Assembly: GCA_009746045.1 (NCBI GenBank)
Contig: RPFO01000022.1
Coordinates: 5,604,504-5,668,503 of the forward strand
Reading direction: 5' to 3'
Origin: Mesostigma viride
Lineage: Eukaryota; Streptophyta; Mesostigmatophyceae; Mesostigmatales; Mesostigmataceae
Length of the DNA stretch: 64,000 nt
Part shown: one piece after another, positions 1-10,860 of the stretch
How positions within the stretch are numbered: position 1 is the first letter of the stretch
How the letters are laid out: every line of letters begins with the position of its first letter
The notes under the pieces: generated by a model
What the model saw: the letters and a program-made list of their open reading frames with translations, nothing else
Databases searched by the model: none
What the model was told of the DNA's origin: nothing
Translations under genes and position numbers: made by a program

Positions 1-8
1 ACTGGAGC

Positions 9-1258
9 TTGGATGGTAACCAATCTTATGCCGGGCTGCCTGTCCCTACGGGCCCTATCTTCAATATGTGGCCTGAGGGTGCACCGGCAACGGAGACCGG
101 CGCGCCTGCGTCGATGGCGGGTCCGTCACGGCCCTCTCTGGCTTCGGGTCCGGCGCGACCTCCTGTTTTACCAGTGCCCCCTGCGTCGGTGTCGGCTCCT
201 GCCCCTGCGTCGGCCCCTGCTCCGGTCCCTCCTCCTTCGGCCTCGCGGTCTTTGGCCGCGGTTGTTCGGTCCACCGGTCAGGATCCTCGCGCCACCCGCG
301 CTGCCGATTCCCTCAGGGAGTTGTCCCAGGGTGATCGGGACAGGGCTCCTTCTGTGGTGCACGCGACGCCGGAGTCGCGTGACACGCCCATTCCGGGGTA
401 TGGTATGTCCGCACTCGCCTGCCGACAGTGTGACCTGCCGCGCGCCTCTGCTGAGCTTGCCATCTCTCCCATGTCCTACGGGTTCTCCCAGGTGTGTCGG
501 GCGCCCCGGGATCGTGGCCTACCCATTGAGACTGATCGGCCTCCGTTCGACATGGTTATTTTAGCTGATCCGGTGTTCGAGGGTGAGATCCTGGTCCGGC
601 GCGTCCTGTATCGCTGGGCGAGGCGCCACAACGACTTAGACACCTACGGTGGGTTCCAGTGGGCTTACCCTCCCCTCTGGGCATTATGGCTTCGGATGCC
701 CTTACAGTAGAGTTTCCTGCGGTGCCGGGTGCGGCGTACACTACGGTCCTCCAGCCCATCCTTGAGTGGGATGCCCGCCGCCCGGCGCCTATCCCGGGCC
801 AGGGTCTAGACTCCCGCGGTCACCCTCCTCCTCGTGCCAGCGACTACCTAGAGACATTCGGGTCGCGACAGTGTGTTCGTCGGTGGCGCTCCCGCGAGGT
901 TCGGCACATCCGGTTGTGGCCGTCCAACGTGGAGCCCCTGGTGGACCTGTTCTTCCCGACGGGTATGCGCCCTCGGATTCGGTACCATCGCCTCCTCCTG
1001 CGGGCCCTTTGCCTGATCGCGGTAGAGCCTTTCCTTCGCCTCTTTGCCTGTGGCTTTCTGGACTGGGCCCGTGGCCAGGTCGTCCTCACGCAGCATAGGT
1101 ATTACTGGGCCTTCCTGGGCCTCTTTCCTGACGGCGTGTGGGCCGATGTTTTCCTCACTGTAGATAGGCATGACAATGTCGAGGATGTGGCTCACTACCA
1201 GGCCTACCTGGAGGTCCTGCTGGCCTCTCGTGGCACTTACCAGACGGATGGCCACTAG
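9..1258 (+). pseudogene. terminal ORF of the LTR element, unknown product, one frameshift
   Basis: Two overlapping open frames, 9-710 and 659-1258, look like one protein of about 400 residues broken by a frameshift near 660-700. The first half is very rich in Pro, Ala and Ser (residues 20-80) and then becomes ordinary globular sequence; the second half is rich in Leu, Arg and aromatic residues. No RT, integrase, protease or zinc-knuckle motif is visible. Its place directly before the polypurine tract is where an env-like or extra 3' ORF sits in some LTR elements, but a gag-like role in a non-autonomous element is equally possible. The start is uncertain because the window begins inside the element. 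Confidence 0.4.
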
Positions 1259-1634
1259 ATAGAGGGCCTTAGGCCCGACCTGAGGGTGTTGTCCCTCCGG
1301 TATGTAGAGTCGCCCTCATATTCTGGCCAGTTGATTGGCTGTTCTTGGTCCTTAGCGCTGATGTGTTTACTCTGTGTGTCCTGCCCAGTGCCGTCCCCCC
1401 CGGCCAGGACTCCGTTCCAGGCAGTTAGGGGAACCTACCACCAGGCTTGGTGCTGGCTAACCCTACACCACCCGGCGTGGTGGTGGAGACCGTGTGAACT
1501 ATTGGTGCTTTGTATCTGGGATGGTCTATCGATTGTGTTGGTATGTGCTGGGTGCATTAGGATTATTTTCCTACCCCTTTGGTTCCCTCCTCTCGGCGTA
1601 GGGAGAGGGCTCCCTACCTTTGTGGGGGGGGAGG

Positions 1635-2205
1635 TGTTACGTCGCGTAACAATTCGTTGTAGTTACGGACGTAAATTAGGTCCTTGGCCTCGGTTGTTCC
1701 TAGGTTACGTGCAGTTCTAGTTTGGACATGATTGTCCCCGTAACAGTACTGTGGTATAGTGGGTGCCTTTGGGCGCCGCGCCGCGTACTATATTAGTGGT
1801 CCTTATCCTTTTGTAGAATGTAGTGGACAGGCGTGCATCTGTGCACCTGCTTGTGTTTCTGTGTTTCTGCAGGCGAGGGCCAGGTCGGCCCGAGCCTGTT
1901 GGACCGTTGGTGACCATTTATGCACGTTCCACTCCTTGTGTGGTCACTCGGCGTGTGTTAAATGAATTAACACATATAGGCTTGGGTCACGGCAGTGTAG
2001 TTGTGTTTCCTTCCTCTTTTCCTGGAGTAAACGGGTTTGATTAAATGGCCTATGGCGTATTACAGTAGTACATATGTAAATGCATTGAGATCTGGTTCGT
2101 CTCGGTCGTCTTTCGCTAGGGGTGTATATAGAGGCAGCCTCACTAGTTTAGGTAGTATCAGGACAGGTAGAGGTAGAGGTGGTGGCCGAGGCTTGCGGCG
2201 TAACA
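1635..2205 (+). repeat. 3' LTR, 571 bp
   Basis: It begins TGTTACGTCGCGTAACA and ends GCGGCGTAACA, giving the canonical TG...CA ends and a terminal inverted repeat TGTTACG/CGTAACA. It lies directly after a polypurine tract. No second copy lies in the window. Confidence 0.8.
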
Positions 2206-2319
2206 TATACGTCATTATGCGCTAAAACGTATTACGTATGAAAAATTATACGCTAAAAGCCAGCGTATTACGTATTATACCGTATTATACCGTATTATAC
2301 GGCGTATGATCTCACACTG
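2206..2319. mobile_element. right end of a hAT-like DNA element with TATACGG subterminal repeats
   Basis: A run of CGTATTATACG units ends in ATGATCTCACACTG. Read on the minus strand this is CAGTGTGAGATCATACG followed by CGTATAATACG repeats, the same layout as the two ends of the element at 32862-63804 (CAGTGTTCAATTATACGG). The left part of the element is outside the window and is interrupted by the LTR element. The predicted 8-bp target duplication on the right would be GCGCTGAC (2320-2327). Confidence 0.55.
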
Positions 2320-2402
2320 GCGCTGACCAGTTCAGTTGTCTCCTTGATATGGCATTCTATGTAGGCTACTTCCTGCAAGGGTGGGAATGTAAACTACCCC
2401 TG

Positions 2403-2690
2403 CTCTAGGTGCGCCAGGGCACCTGCACCCCCATGATCTATCAATTAAGCTATGCCCAGCTAAGGTGGAGCCTGTCATGTGGGGGGAAGATCATCATAGC
2501 TATACAAGAGCAAGGGCATGGCTTCTCAACAGAGAGCATCTCTCTGCATAGGCATAGCATGGCTAAATTCTTAATGCAACATCCATGGGAGGTCCTATTA
2601 TTATAGGCATGGCTTGGCTAAATTCTGAAACTCATCATCCATCATGGGGGCCATTATGGGCGCACATGCGCGTGGGCCACGTGCTAGGCT
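2403..2690. repeat. dispersed repeat, copy 1 (copy 2 at about 13430-13732)
   Basis: About 290 bp matches a second copy inside the MULE at 13430-13732. Shared blocks include the GCACCTGCACC segment, GCATAGGCATMGCATGGCTAA and the closing block GGCGCACATGCGCGTGGGCC. Read on the minus strand the right part contains a stretch like a tRNA D-arm/A-box (near 2440-2460), which suggests a short retroposon, but a full tRNA-like head cannot be folded. Confidence 0.5.
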
Positions 2691-2703
2691 AAGCCTGACT
2701 AAT

Positions 2704-2973
2704 CTACACTACTGTATATATTCCCGTAGTCTGAGGTGGCAGGAGGTGCCTGCCAGGGCTTGTGGTCAACGTGGATGACCGCCCCCCTCCAGTATACCGG
2801 CTTCCCCCCTGCGCTCTGCCGGAGCTGAAGGTATAGGTCGGCCATAGCTCGCGTCGCCGCTGTTGCTGGGCCAGGGTCAAGTCGTCGTCCAGCGTGAAGT
2901 GAGTCTCCGAGAGCTTCTCGCGGCATTTAAGGAACGCCAGCTTGTCCGCCATGTACTTAAAGATGAGGAGCAC
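2704..2973 (-). pseudogene. fragment resembling the end of a LINE ORF1-type protein
   Basis: The minus-strand frame from an ATG at 2952 carries the pattern K-C-R-x-K-L-x-x-T-x-F-x-L-D-D-D-L-T-x-A-Q-Q-x-R-R-x-E-L-W-P. This resembles the short 'chemically charged linker plus (D)DLT...RR' segment found near the end of ORF1-like proteins and in many algal and animal LINE-associated ORFs. Downstream residues become Gly/Ser/Thr rich and look non-coding. No RT or endonuclease accompanies it, so it is a stranded fragment at best. The family assignment rests on recalled pattern similarity only. Confidence 0.35.
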
Positions 2974-3012
2974 GGGTGCCGGGCCAGCCTTCCCCCGCGA
3001 GCGAACCAGCCA

Positions 3013-3430
3013 TAATTAATTAGACTCGTGCTCCCGTTGGGGAGTCACGGAGGAGCATTAACCCCGATGGATGGTTTGATGGGTGCAAACAGTCCTACCG
3101 GGCTCATCTATCTACATCAGCTACCTACGACATCTATCCCAGCCATAGCCTTATAGCTTAGCCTTTGTACGTACAGCGCCATGCTACGTCCTGGCCATGA
3201 TCAGATTACTTGCCCACGCTCACATGGGTCTTATTGCACCCACAGAACTTGCTGGATTGTCTAACGTGTCCGATTGCTGCTGTGGCATGCCTCAGGCATG
3301 AAGGAGAAAGGAGGCCTTCTCTGCCCTTTCTACCTGAACATTGTGCACACACAGGGATTAAAAGCACTCCAGATGGTGCTCCGTGATCGACTCCCCAACG
3401 GGAGCACGAGTTTAATTAATTAATTAATTC
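3013..3430. repeat. inverted pair of TTAA-tailed repeat ends
   Basis: At the left, AATTAATTAGACTCGTGCTC leads into CCGTTGGGGAGTCACGGAG. At the right, the reverse complement appears (about 3377-3429) and runs into (TTAA)n. The two lie 320 bp apart in opposite orientation. A third copy is at 45598-45650. Either this is a MITE with about 40-bp inverted ends, or two TTAA-tailed retroposon 3' ends in head-to-head orientation. The hairpin CTCCCCAACGGGAG is conserved in all copies. Confidence 0.5.
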
Positions 3431-4470
3431 TCACCAGTTGGGCTAAGTCTTGCAAAAAACATAAGTCCTATTAAAGCCTGGTTTTAACTCCAAAGTACTC
3501 CTGTTCGGTGTCACGACTTAACGCGGTAATGCAACTTCACGGTAGAATTAGGCTAGCATCCCACAGCTTCGTCGATCGATCTGCAAGCATGAGCTCTGCG
3601 GGTACGTCAGCTATACGAGCAAGTCGAGAAGGCCGACGCTAGCTCAGCAGATGGTCAAGGACCTGCGCACCTGCCAGCAGAAGAACGTTCGACGACAAGG
3701 GGGGCTGGTTCTGGTACAAGCGCTTCGGGCACCCGGACGGCCTCGGCCGACCCCGTGGACCATCACGCGACGTACCCGGGGCTCCGGCCAAGCGGCTCCA
3801 CACCTAGGCTGCCGTGTGGGCTGCGGCTGGCGCCACTGCAGACATCTTGGGGACCGCTGCGCCTCTGACACCCGCCCTTGCTACCAGCCGCCGCCGCCCG
3901 CCAGGCCGGGGCCCCGCTCTGGTGCCCAGGCGGCCCAGCGGGGCCCATGCCATCGCACCAAGAATCGCCTCAAGATTGTGGGCATCCACCAGCTAATGAG
4001 GCATCTCAATGGCTGGCCACGAGCATAGGAGCAGGCGCAGGCTGACGCGAGGCTTATACCTTGGCATGCATGCATGATGGCCTCGCGAGTCTCGAGATCA
4101 ATCTTCTTGGGCGATGGTCCATACATACAGATCCGGTGCCTTCCTCGATCTATTAAATTGCGCCCAGTGCTCGACGGTCGAGTTGATAGCGCACTACCCT
4201 CGCTGCCAGGGGTCGATCCCGAATTGCTGGTGTACGTGCTGCATGGCTGTCGCTGGTGTTTCGATGCCTGGCTTTTCCTTCTTCCCTTCTGCACACGCCG
4301 CCGACCTGATCCGGCGGTTCTCTTTCAGTCGAGCCGAGAGGGCGCCCCTGCCCCTGTCTTAATCTGCGTTGTTTTCACCTAGTGAATATCCTCGCCGAGA
4401 CGCCGACCCACGCAGCGGCTATCTAGCTCCGCAACCCGCCGGGCCTCTGAGCACTGCGCATTTGAATAAT
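3431..4470. other. no supported gene
   Basis: Only GC-rich short frames are present. The longest (about 3881-4294, minus) is Ser/Gln/Arg rich at its start and has no recognised motif. I see no repeat copied elsewhere in the window. Confidence 0.4.
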
Positions 4471-4836
4471 TCAGGACTCTTTGCCGTGCCCATTTTTACT
4501 GTTTGCGGATCGAGTCGTATTATATTGCACCAAAAAACCAGTTATCTGTTCGACGTCTACAGGTATGAAGCCCACGTACGCTGAATCTGAAAAACGACGG
4601 CGAATAATTTGCACCACTTCGTCTGGCAACTCACAGGCACTCAAATCTTGCTCTCTCTCTCTGATGGCGCCAAGGCATGGACGCTCGCCGTTCGCACGCA
4701 AATGGCTGGCGGCGGTATGGCTGATGGCGCCGGCGGCCGAGTTCAGATCTTTTGCGTCTGAGCCCCAAATTCGGTCAGACCACTTGCATTCGATGCGCCT
4801 TTCTAAGACGCAAGTAAGTAAGTACTTGCGTGGCAT
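4471..4836 (-). CDS. hypothetical protein, possible exon
   Basis: The frame of about 120 codons starts at an ATG at 4836 (an upstream TTG is also in frame). Its C-terminal half has a balanced composition typical of real protein (a stretch L-P-D-E-V-V-Q-I-I-R-R-R-F followed by an acidic and aromatic segment). No family is recognised. It lies just left of the pogo-like left end at 4894 and outside that element, so it could be an exon of a host gene or of another, older element. The evidence is composition only. Confidence 0.25.
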   Translation of the reverse strand: MPRKYLLTCVLERRIECKWSDRIWGSDAKDLNSAAGAISHTAASHLRANGERPCLGAIREREQDLSACELPDEVVQIIRRRFSDSAYVGFIPVDVEQITGFLVQYNTTRSANSKNGHGKES

Positions 4837-4905
4837 GCGCAAATTGTCATGCCACGGAGTACTATGCTAATCTCATTAGAAAATATAATTATACAGGGGC
4901 AGCTC

Positions 4906-5130
4906 ACGTAGGTGGGACAGTGTCCCAACTCCGGTAGGTGGGACAAATTCAGCAAAGCGGGACATGTTCAGGTGTCCCACCTAACTGAAATTATGTCCCA
5001 CCTTGTTGAATTTGGAAAAACATGGTGTCCCACCTACCGGCATTTGTGATACAGGTCTGTCTCACCTACCCGAACTTGAAGCTGTGTCCCACCTAACTGT
5101 ATGTTTCTATGTGTCCCACCTTCCTGAATG
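4906..5130. repeat. left subterminal array of GTCCCACC motifs
   Basis: Imperfect units carry GGTGGGAC or GTCCCACCT every 25-50 bp in both orientations (for example near 4911, 4935, 4974, 4996 and 5024). Arrays like this inside a terminal inverted repeat are candidate transposase-binding sites. Confidence 0.6.
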
Positions 5131-5390
5131 TAGTGGCTACGCACATATGGGCTCTATGTGTCATACTCCTACATATGTTATACATACATGTCCCTATTAC
5201 TCCTATGGGGCATGCTACCTATTCTGCACGTTTGCTCATGGCGTAGGGACACTTGATCTGTGTGCAACCGATAATACGCTGGAAATTAAATCAATCAAGT
5301 GCAAATATGGTAGTTCTTGCAGATTTGTATGACAACATTGTTATTGTTATATGGTGCATGGGGGTGGGGTTAGAACCCCCCACCCCCACC

Positions 5391-5773
5391 CCACTTCACC
5401 GCACTTCACCCCACTTCACCCCACTTCACCCCACTTCACCCCACTTCACCCCACTTCACCCCACTTCACCCCACTTCACCCCACTTCACCCCACTTCACC
5501 CCACTTCACCCCACTTCACCCCACTTCACCCCACTTCACCCCACTTCACCCCACTTCACCCCACTTCACCCCACTTCACCCCACTTCACCCCACTTCACC
5601 CCACTTCACCCCACTTCACCCCACTTCACCCCACTTCACCCCACTTCACCCCACTTCCCCCACCCCCACCCCCACCCCCACCCCCACCCCCACCCCCACC
5701 CCACCCCCACCCCACCCCCACCCACCCCCCCACCCACCCCCACCCCCACCCCCACCCCACCCCACCCCCACCA
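5391..5773. repeat. 10-bp minisatellite followed by a C-rich tract
   Basis: Twenty-six units of CCACTTCACC run from 5391 to 5650, almost without variation (one variant at 5401), followed by CCCACC-type repeats to about 5773. Open frames across it, in several phases, are artefacts of the repeat. The strand is strongly C-rich, so it could form i-motif or G-quadruplex structures. Confidence 0.9.
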
Positions 5774-6781
5774 TATAACAACAACATAACAACACCACGA
5801 TAAGAAATGACATCGTGGTGCAGTCGCCACCGCCATCATCAAGGAGACAACCTGCGCGGGCCAGAAATCGGGAGAATTCGGGCAATCATGTACAAGACAA
5901 CAGGCTCCAGGTCAGCCAAGCGCTCGTACGTGCGAAACTTGATGACTGGGTCTGCAATCGCCATAATCCAAGTGATGCACATGTACAACCACGTCATAAC
6001 TCGGAAGCTTTGGATTAGGATCATAAAAGATTGACTCAAACAATTACCGTGCTAGCAAGATGTGGGCAAGAGAATGCATCCATGGTTGTTGTAATGGTGT
6101 AAAAAGGGTGCCAGATTTTCAAGTAAGGAATCACGAATAACCATGCCGCACCTCATGGCCATGCATATACATGGTGGCAAAAAATTTCACATCATCCACA
6201 CGGCCATGTGTGTGCCTGCACGTGTATGGTTGTGAAAATTGACAGCATTTTTATTATGCACACGCCCATGTATGCATGATTGCCTATGACGTCCACGCAG
6301 CTAGGCATTAAAATTCACAAGGCCTCGCATTCGATCGTGCTTGCAAAAAACTGTCCATCAACACAATACGCCTAGCCTGCAGCCTGCATGTAGTGCATGG
6401 TTGCACAAAACAGAACTACATGAACACAATGAATGAATGCGCAAACTTTGTGCCCACACTTGGAATTACCCCAAACTGAACAACGCGGTTATAATGCACA
6501 TGGCCTCACATTTACTCATGCGAAAACCCTTTAAGCATCAGCACAATGGCCATCATGAGGAACCCAGCAACGGGATTCGTGATTGGAAGGATTCTGAATC
6601 ACGCACCTGTGTTCAGTCATATTTGCAAAGAACCGACATCGGGTTGACCAGAGCTGACGTCCACGGACCACTCTTCGTCACTGGAATTCCCTTCATTATC
6701 CTCAGAACTTGAATCGCAGGGCTCAGAGCTTGAACCAGCTGCGACGTGTAGAAACTGCCCCGGCTTCTTGGTCGGTAAGAG
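5774..6781. other. no gene seen; holds one copy of a dispersed 24-bp motif
   Basis: The stretch is AT-rich with no coding frame of interest. At 5854-5877 it carries GCGCGGGCCAGAAATCGGGA plus GAAT, which recurs with one or two changes at 15586-15609 and 49555-49578. Confidence 0.5.
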
Positions 6782-8353
6782 AATCGGTTTTCTCTGAATA
6801 TAGTTTAATTAACGCATGCGGGAAAGATAAGGCCGCCATGCCTTGGCCTGGATGTGGAAGGCTGTCTGCGACATGGGCTGACTAATTCGATTTGTACAAA
6901 GGGTTTCCTGCTCGCCCGAATTTTCCTTGGATGACCCGGTTGTTTATAAGGGTCGGTGGTTATTAATTAGCGGTCCGAGAAAATTAATTGTAGGTTTTAT
7001 ACGACTTCACTTGCAAAGATTCGTGTTTGGTTGCACCAGCTGAGGTTAGGTGGGGACCTGTAGGGTCGGCTGGTTGCTTACCGAATCTTTGGCTGATTTG
7101 GGTTATTTAGTGAGTCGTGATTAATTATTGTAAAGTGGATTCGGACCGGCCCAAGGGGTCGATGGGCGCGTTTTATGTTTGTTAGTCTTGGGAACCTTGT
7201 ACAACTACCTGTACGGTTAACGCACTAGCCTGGGGGTGCGTGGCCACGCTGTTTGTAGTGGCGTTTTCAGCACTGTTCAGGCCGGTGTGTGACGCATGCC
7301 GGTGTTAATTCATTTAGGATGATGTCAGCTTGTGTGTCGGCGGGCCATGCCTTAAGCAAGCTAGGCAGGCAATGATCCGCAATTGTTTCTTTCACAATGG
7401 CGGCAATGGCCGCCTGTGCAAAATTGCACATTCTAGCGCGGGTTGCATCTGTCTTGTAGCCGAGGCAGATGGTGGCACAACCGCTAAGTTGTTCGACCAA
7501 GCATAGTATAGTTGGTCGTGCAACGGAAAGAAAATTTAAATTTACCCCCATGTCGTTTTCCCCGGCTGCGGGTCTTTTTGACATGGGCGAAGGATGGGGC
7601 GTTACTCCGGCGGTTTGGCCAGCTTCGGCGGAGCTGTTTATAAGTTTCTAAAACAGCTCTAGTGTCACATCGCAGGCTTGCCACCGTGCGATGGTGCGTG
7701 GGACGTGACCTGGATTCAAAAGGTCCCGAACCAGGATCCTGTCAGCAACGACCTTTTTTGTCATAAAATATTTTTTGTGGCGGCAGGTCAGTTGTCCAGC
7801 TGCCCCTGCCGAGGAGGGGTGGTTGGGGACAATAGGAGCCGCGCGAGAGTTGCGCTCCGAAGCTAGAAATTTCCCTATTGCGAGACTCGAGTTGGGGAGG
7901 GCGTCTCAGGGAGGCGAGGCTACGCCAGACCTTTGTCGTTCCTTTTCGTCTCAGCACCTGCTGCGCGGCTCAGTCTATTATGGTGTCGTAAAACCTCTTT
8001 CCTTTTTGGACGGTTCCGGAATTGCGAAATGCTGGCTCTTTTTGAGGGCTTGCTTTTGGGGTGGTCACCGGCTTGTGTCGCATTGTAACCAGCGGGCCCC
8101 TGCGGGGGTTAATATAGCCTAGCGCAGGCTGAGTCGCCATTTAAGATGTTGCGACACGCTCTTTCGCGCACGGTGGTCATGAGTTTAATCGGCGCAATGG
8201 GGTTGGCGCCAGGGGGGGTAATTGGGTGGAGGCTTCTTGCTTCCGCGTGCGGATTGAGAAACCTTAAGGCCACTGTTAACTGCTGCATTTGTGGCAGGGC
8301 TCCACTTATTGTATTCAATCAAATGCTGGTCTTCTTGGGAGCTGAGTGATCTT
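6782..8353. repeat. segmental tandem duplication, full copy (about 1.57 kb)
   Basis: The blocks 6782-7393 and 8227-8286 reappear at 8354-8965 and 8981-9040 at the same relative order, without visible change in long stretches. The intervening 7394-8226 is missing from the second copy. The full copy holds the minus-strand hypothetical ORF at 7267-7584. The repeated block does not have TG...CA ends and is not flanked by primer-binding or polypurine signals, so it is not read as an LTR pair. Confidence 0.75.
7267..7584 (-). CDS. hypothetical protein
   Basis: A 105-codon minus-strand frame with a mixed, protein-like composition: an Ile/Ala-rich central helix around residues 60-75, and Cys residues scattered through the chain. 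No domain is recognised. The last 40 codons are repeated at 8839 onward in the truncated second copy of the duplication, where the first part is replaced by other sequence. It could be one exon of a larger gene, or a chance frame; conservation between the copies is due to the recent duplication and says nothing about selection. Confidence 0.25.
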   Translation of the reverse strand: MSKRPAAGENDMGVNLNFLSVARPTILCLVEQLSGCATICLGYKTDATRARMCNFAQAAIAAIVKETIADHCLPSLLKAWPADTQADIILNELTPACVTHRPEQC

Positions 8354-9040
8354 AATCGGTTTTCTCTGAATATAGTTTAATTAACGCATGCGGGAAAGAT
8401 AAGGCCGCCATGCCTTGGCCTGGATGTGGAAGGCTGTCTGCGACATGGGCTGACTAATTCGATTTGTACAAAGGGTTTCCTGCTCGCCCGAATTTTCCTT
8501 GGATGACCCGGTTGTTTATAAGGGTCGGTGGTTATTAATTAGCGGTCCGAGAAAATTAATTGTAGGTTTTATACGACTTCACTTGCAAAGATTCGTGTTT
8601 GGTTGCACCAGCTGAGGTTAGGTGGGGACCTGTAGGGTCGGCTGGTTGCTTACCGAATCTTTGGCTGATTTGGGTTATTTAGTGAGTCGTGATTAATTAT
8701 TGTAAAGTGGATTCGGACCGGCCCAAGGGGTCGATGGGCGCGTTTTATGTTTGTTAGTCTTGGGAACCTTGTACAACTACCTGTACGGTTAACGCACTAG
8801 CCTGGGGGTGCGTGGCCACGCTGTTTGTAGTGGCGTTTTCAGCACTGTTCAGGCCGGTGTGTGACGCATGCCGGTGTTAATTCATTTAGGATGATGTCAG
8901 CTTGTGTGTCGGCGGGCCATGCCTTAAGCAAGCTAGGCAGGCAATGATCCGCAATTGTTTCTTTCCCCTCCCTCCCACCCTGGAGGCTTCTTGCTTCCGC
9001 GTGCGGATTGAGAAACCTTAAGGCCACTGTTAACTGCTGC
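8354..9040. repeat. segmental tandem duplication, second copy with an 830-bp internal deletion
   Basis: Matches 6782-7393 and then jumps to the equivalent of 8227-8286, with 15 bp of C-rich sequence (8966-8980) at the deletion junction. Confidence 0.75.
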
Positions 9041-9600
9041 CTTTCTGGGTGCGCACCAGCTTCCAAAACTTCTCCGAATCCCCGGAATCTGAAGACCCCC
9101 CGGAATCTGTTCTTGCCAAAACGGCCTCCGCTTCATTCCCTTGCCGGTTGTGAGTCTCAGAAGCCAAGGATGCAGAAGCTGGTTGTTCTTCCTGGATCAC
9201 TGTAAGACCTGAAGGCGATGCCTTGGTACTTATGTCCTCATCGCTAGGTCTGGGGTGGAGTTCAACTCATCATCAACATCAACGCTGGGCTGGACCTTCA
9301 CCGGTGTAGAGGCCCCGGAAGCTGCCTCATAAGCAGCCTCCGAATCTGCCTCTGAACCATGATGAAGCGCTTTATCCATTGTTTCAAGAAGAAAAACAAG
9401 CTATATGTACCGCTAGCTGCTCACGTAGTGTAAGTATTTATGCAGTTAACGATACTTGATAATAAAGCCACGTCGAATTATATACAATACGTATGTGCGG
9501 TGTAGTGAAATATAGGTCTTGGTAGTGATATGGGTGTGACCACTTGTGTGTATATGTACACAGTACAGTACAGTACACCGCCTCACGGGTACTTGGGCTG
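9041..9600. other. no gene seen
   Basis: Short frames only. A GTACAGTACAGTAC run at about 9555-9577 reappears near 28795-28806 on the other side of the copia-type element, which may mark the edges of one more nested element that I could not close. Confidence 0.4.
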
Positions 9601-9958
9601 TTCCCACACCACGTGGAAGTGGGACGTTTGCGTACTACGTAGCCGTGAAAGTGGGACGGTTCGCGTACCTCTTAGCCCTGAAAGTGGGACGGTTCGCGTA
9701 CCACGTAGCCGTGGAAGTGGGCTGTATGCGCCTGTGGGACGGTCTCAACCACAATCTGAGTACGTGGAACAGGTGCCCCACCTTGCCGCGTAGGTGGGAC
9801 AGTCCCATCCAAAATCCGAGTACGTGGAACATGTGGCCCACCTTGCTGCGTATGTGGAACAGTCCCATCCAAAATCTGAGTACGAGGAACAGGTGCCCCA
9901 CCTTGCTGCGTAGGTGGAACAGTCCCATCCAAAATCTGAGTACGTGGAACAGGTGCCC
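9601..9958. repeat. GTGGGAC-rich array with 60-bp tandem units, continuing at 28551
   Basis: From 9771 the array has exact 60-bp spacing (9771, 9831, 9891, 9951), each unit containing CCCACCTTGC and CCAAAATC[CT]GAGTACG. The fourth unit is cut by the LTR element at 9959 and resumes at 28551-28650, which confirms the insertion. Upstream (9610-9720) are shorter AAGTGGGAC units. Confidence 0.8.
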
Positions 9959-10777
9959 TGTTAGGGATATTATATCCACCTGGCCACAATATATCCCAGC
10001 CTGATTTATTTCTTGTTGGATTTATTCCATATGGACTGGGAATTTGATAGCTATGATGAGCTAGATGGAACAGGCTCAATGAGCTGATCAATATTCATGT
10101 GCCATAGTCCTATACTTGGACATGGATGACTTGTACCCTGAGTCAGCCTAGTAGCATCACGTATTTGATTGACAAGTGGTGCTATGGCCTATTGGACAAG
10201 TGTTTGGTCCATGAGCTGACAAGTGTTGGAAGCTCATGATGACACATGTTATGACTTACATGATGACAAGTGGGTAGACTCATTGCATGACACTTGTCAC
10301 TCCAAGGAGAAGAGATGTGTCACTTTATTAATCATGTTATGTGGCACATTATTACGTAGACACTTGGCATCTAGCTATTATGCCAGCTCATTGGATCATG
10401 TCTAGAATGTTCTAGGAATGTTCTAAGAATATGCCAGGAATATTCCTGGAATATACTGAGAATATGCTGGGAATATGCTAGGAATATGCTAGGATGTTTC
10501 TACAAGCTTCTGTGATGATGTCATTGCTGATGTCATCCTTCCTAGCCTAAAAGTTATAAAAGGAAACTGCCCCCTAAGGGCAGGTACCTCCATTCGACCT
10601 CCATTCAACCTCCATTCAAGCTCTTCTCCAACTATTATATTCTAATAAAGCCATTTATTCTTCCACGTAAATTGTCTTCAACCTCTCTTTCTTTCAGCAC
10701 CTGCAAGGTGTGTGGGTAGCAAGGCCAAGCACAAGGCATTGTGTAAAACCCATTAGTCTCCTCTCCCAATCCAAACA
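9959..10777 (+). repeat. 5' LTR, 819 bp
   Basis: TGTTAGGG...AAACA. Contains a likely promoter and polyadenylation region near its 3' end (TATAAAAGG at about 10555 and AATAAAG at about 10644). Confidence 0.93.
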
Positions 10778-10789
10778 TGGTATCGGAGG
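10778..10789 (+). promoter_or_regulatory. primer-binding site
   Basis: TGGTATCGGAGG directly follows the 5' LTR. It resembles the plant initiator-Met site TGGTATCAGAGC. The same 12 bases follow the gypsy 5' LTR at 50740. Confidence 0.75.
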
Positions 10790-10860
10790 TTTGTTACTGA
10801 GGAACAAGAAGACCACTGTGAACCCAGAGACATCCAGTTCCATTGGCGACTGAAGACACC

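Larger units (their letters stand above)
1..2205 (+). mobile_element. 3' part of an LTR retrotransposon (5' part outside the window)
   Basis: The segment ends in a purine-rich tract (G-run at 1624-1634) directly followed by a 571-bp LTR that starts TGTTACG and ends CGTAACA. The purine tract before the LTR shows that the element reads left to right and that this is its 3' LTR. The remaining internal part codes for a proline-rich protein that I do not recognise, so the superfamily is not determined. It was inserted into a hAT-like end made of TATACG repeats; the five bases after the LTR are TATAC, the presumed target duplication, but the left copy lies outside the window. Confidence 0.75.

Noticed and set aside
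5253-5803. His/Pro/Thr-rich 'proteins' across the 10-bp repeat
   Set aside because: Any phase of this repeat is open; no start context or conserved part.
6782-8965. Pair of LTRs (612-bp direct repeats)
   Set aside because: No TG...CA or inverted tips, no primer-binding or polypurine tract, no target duplication, and an extra downstream block is shared as well.
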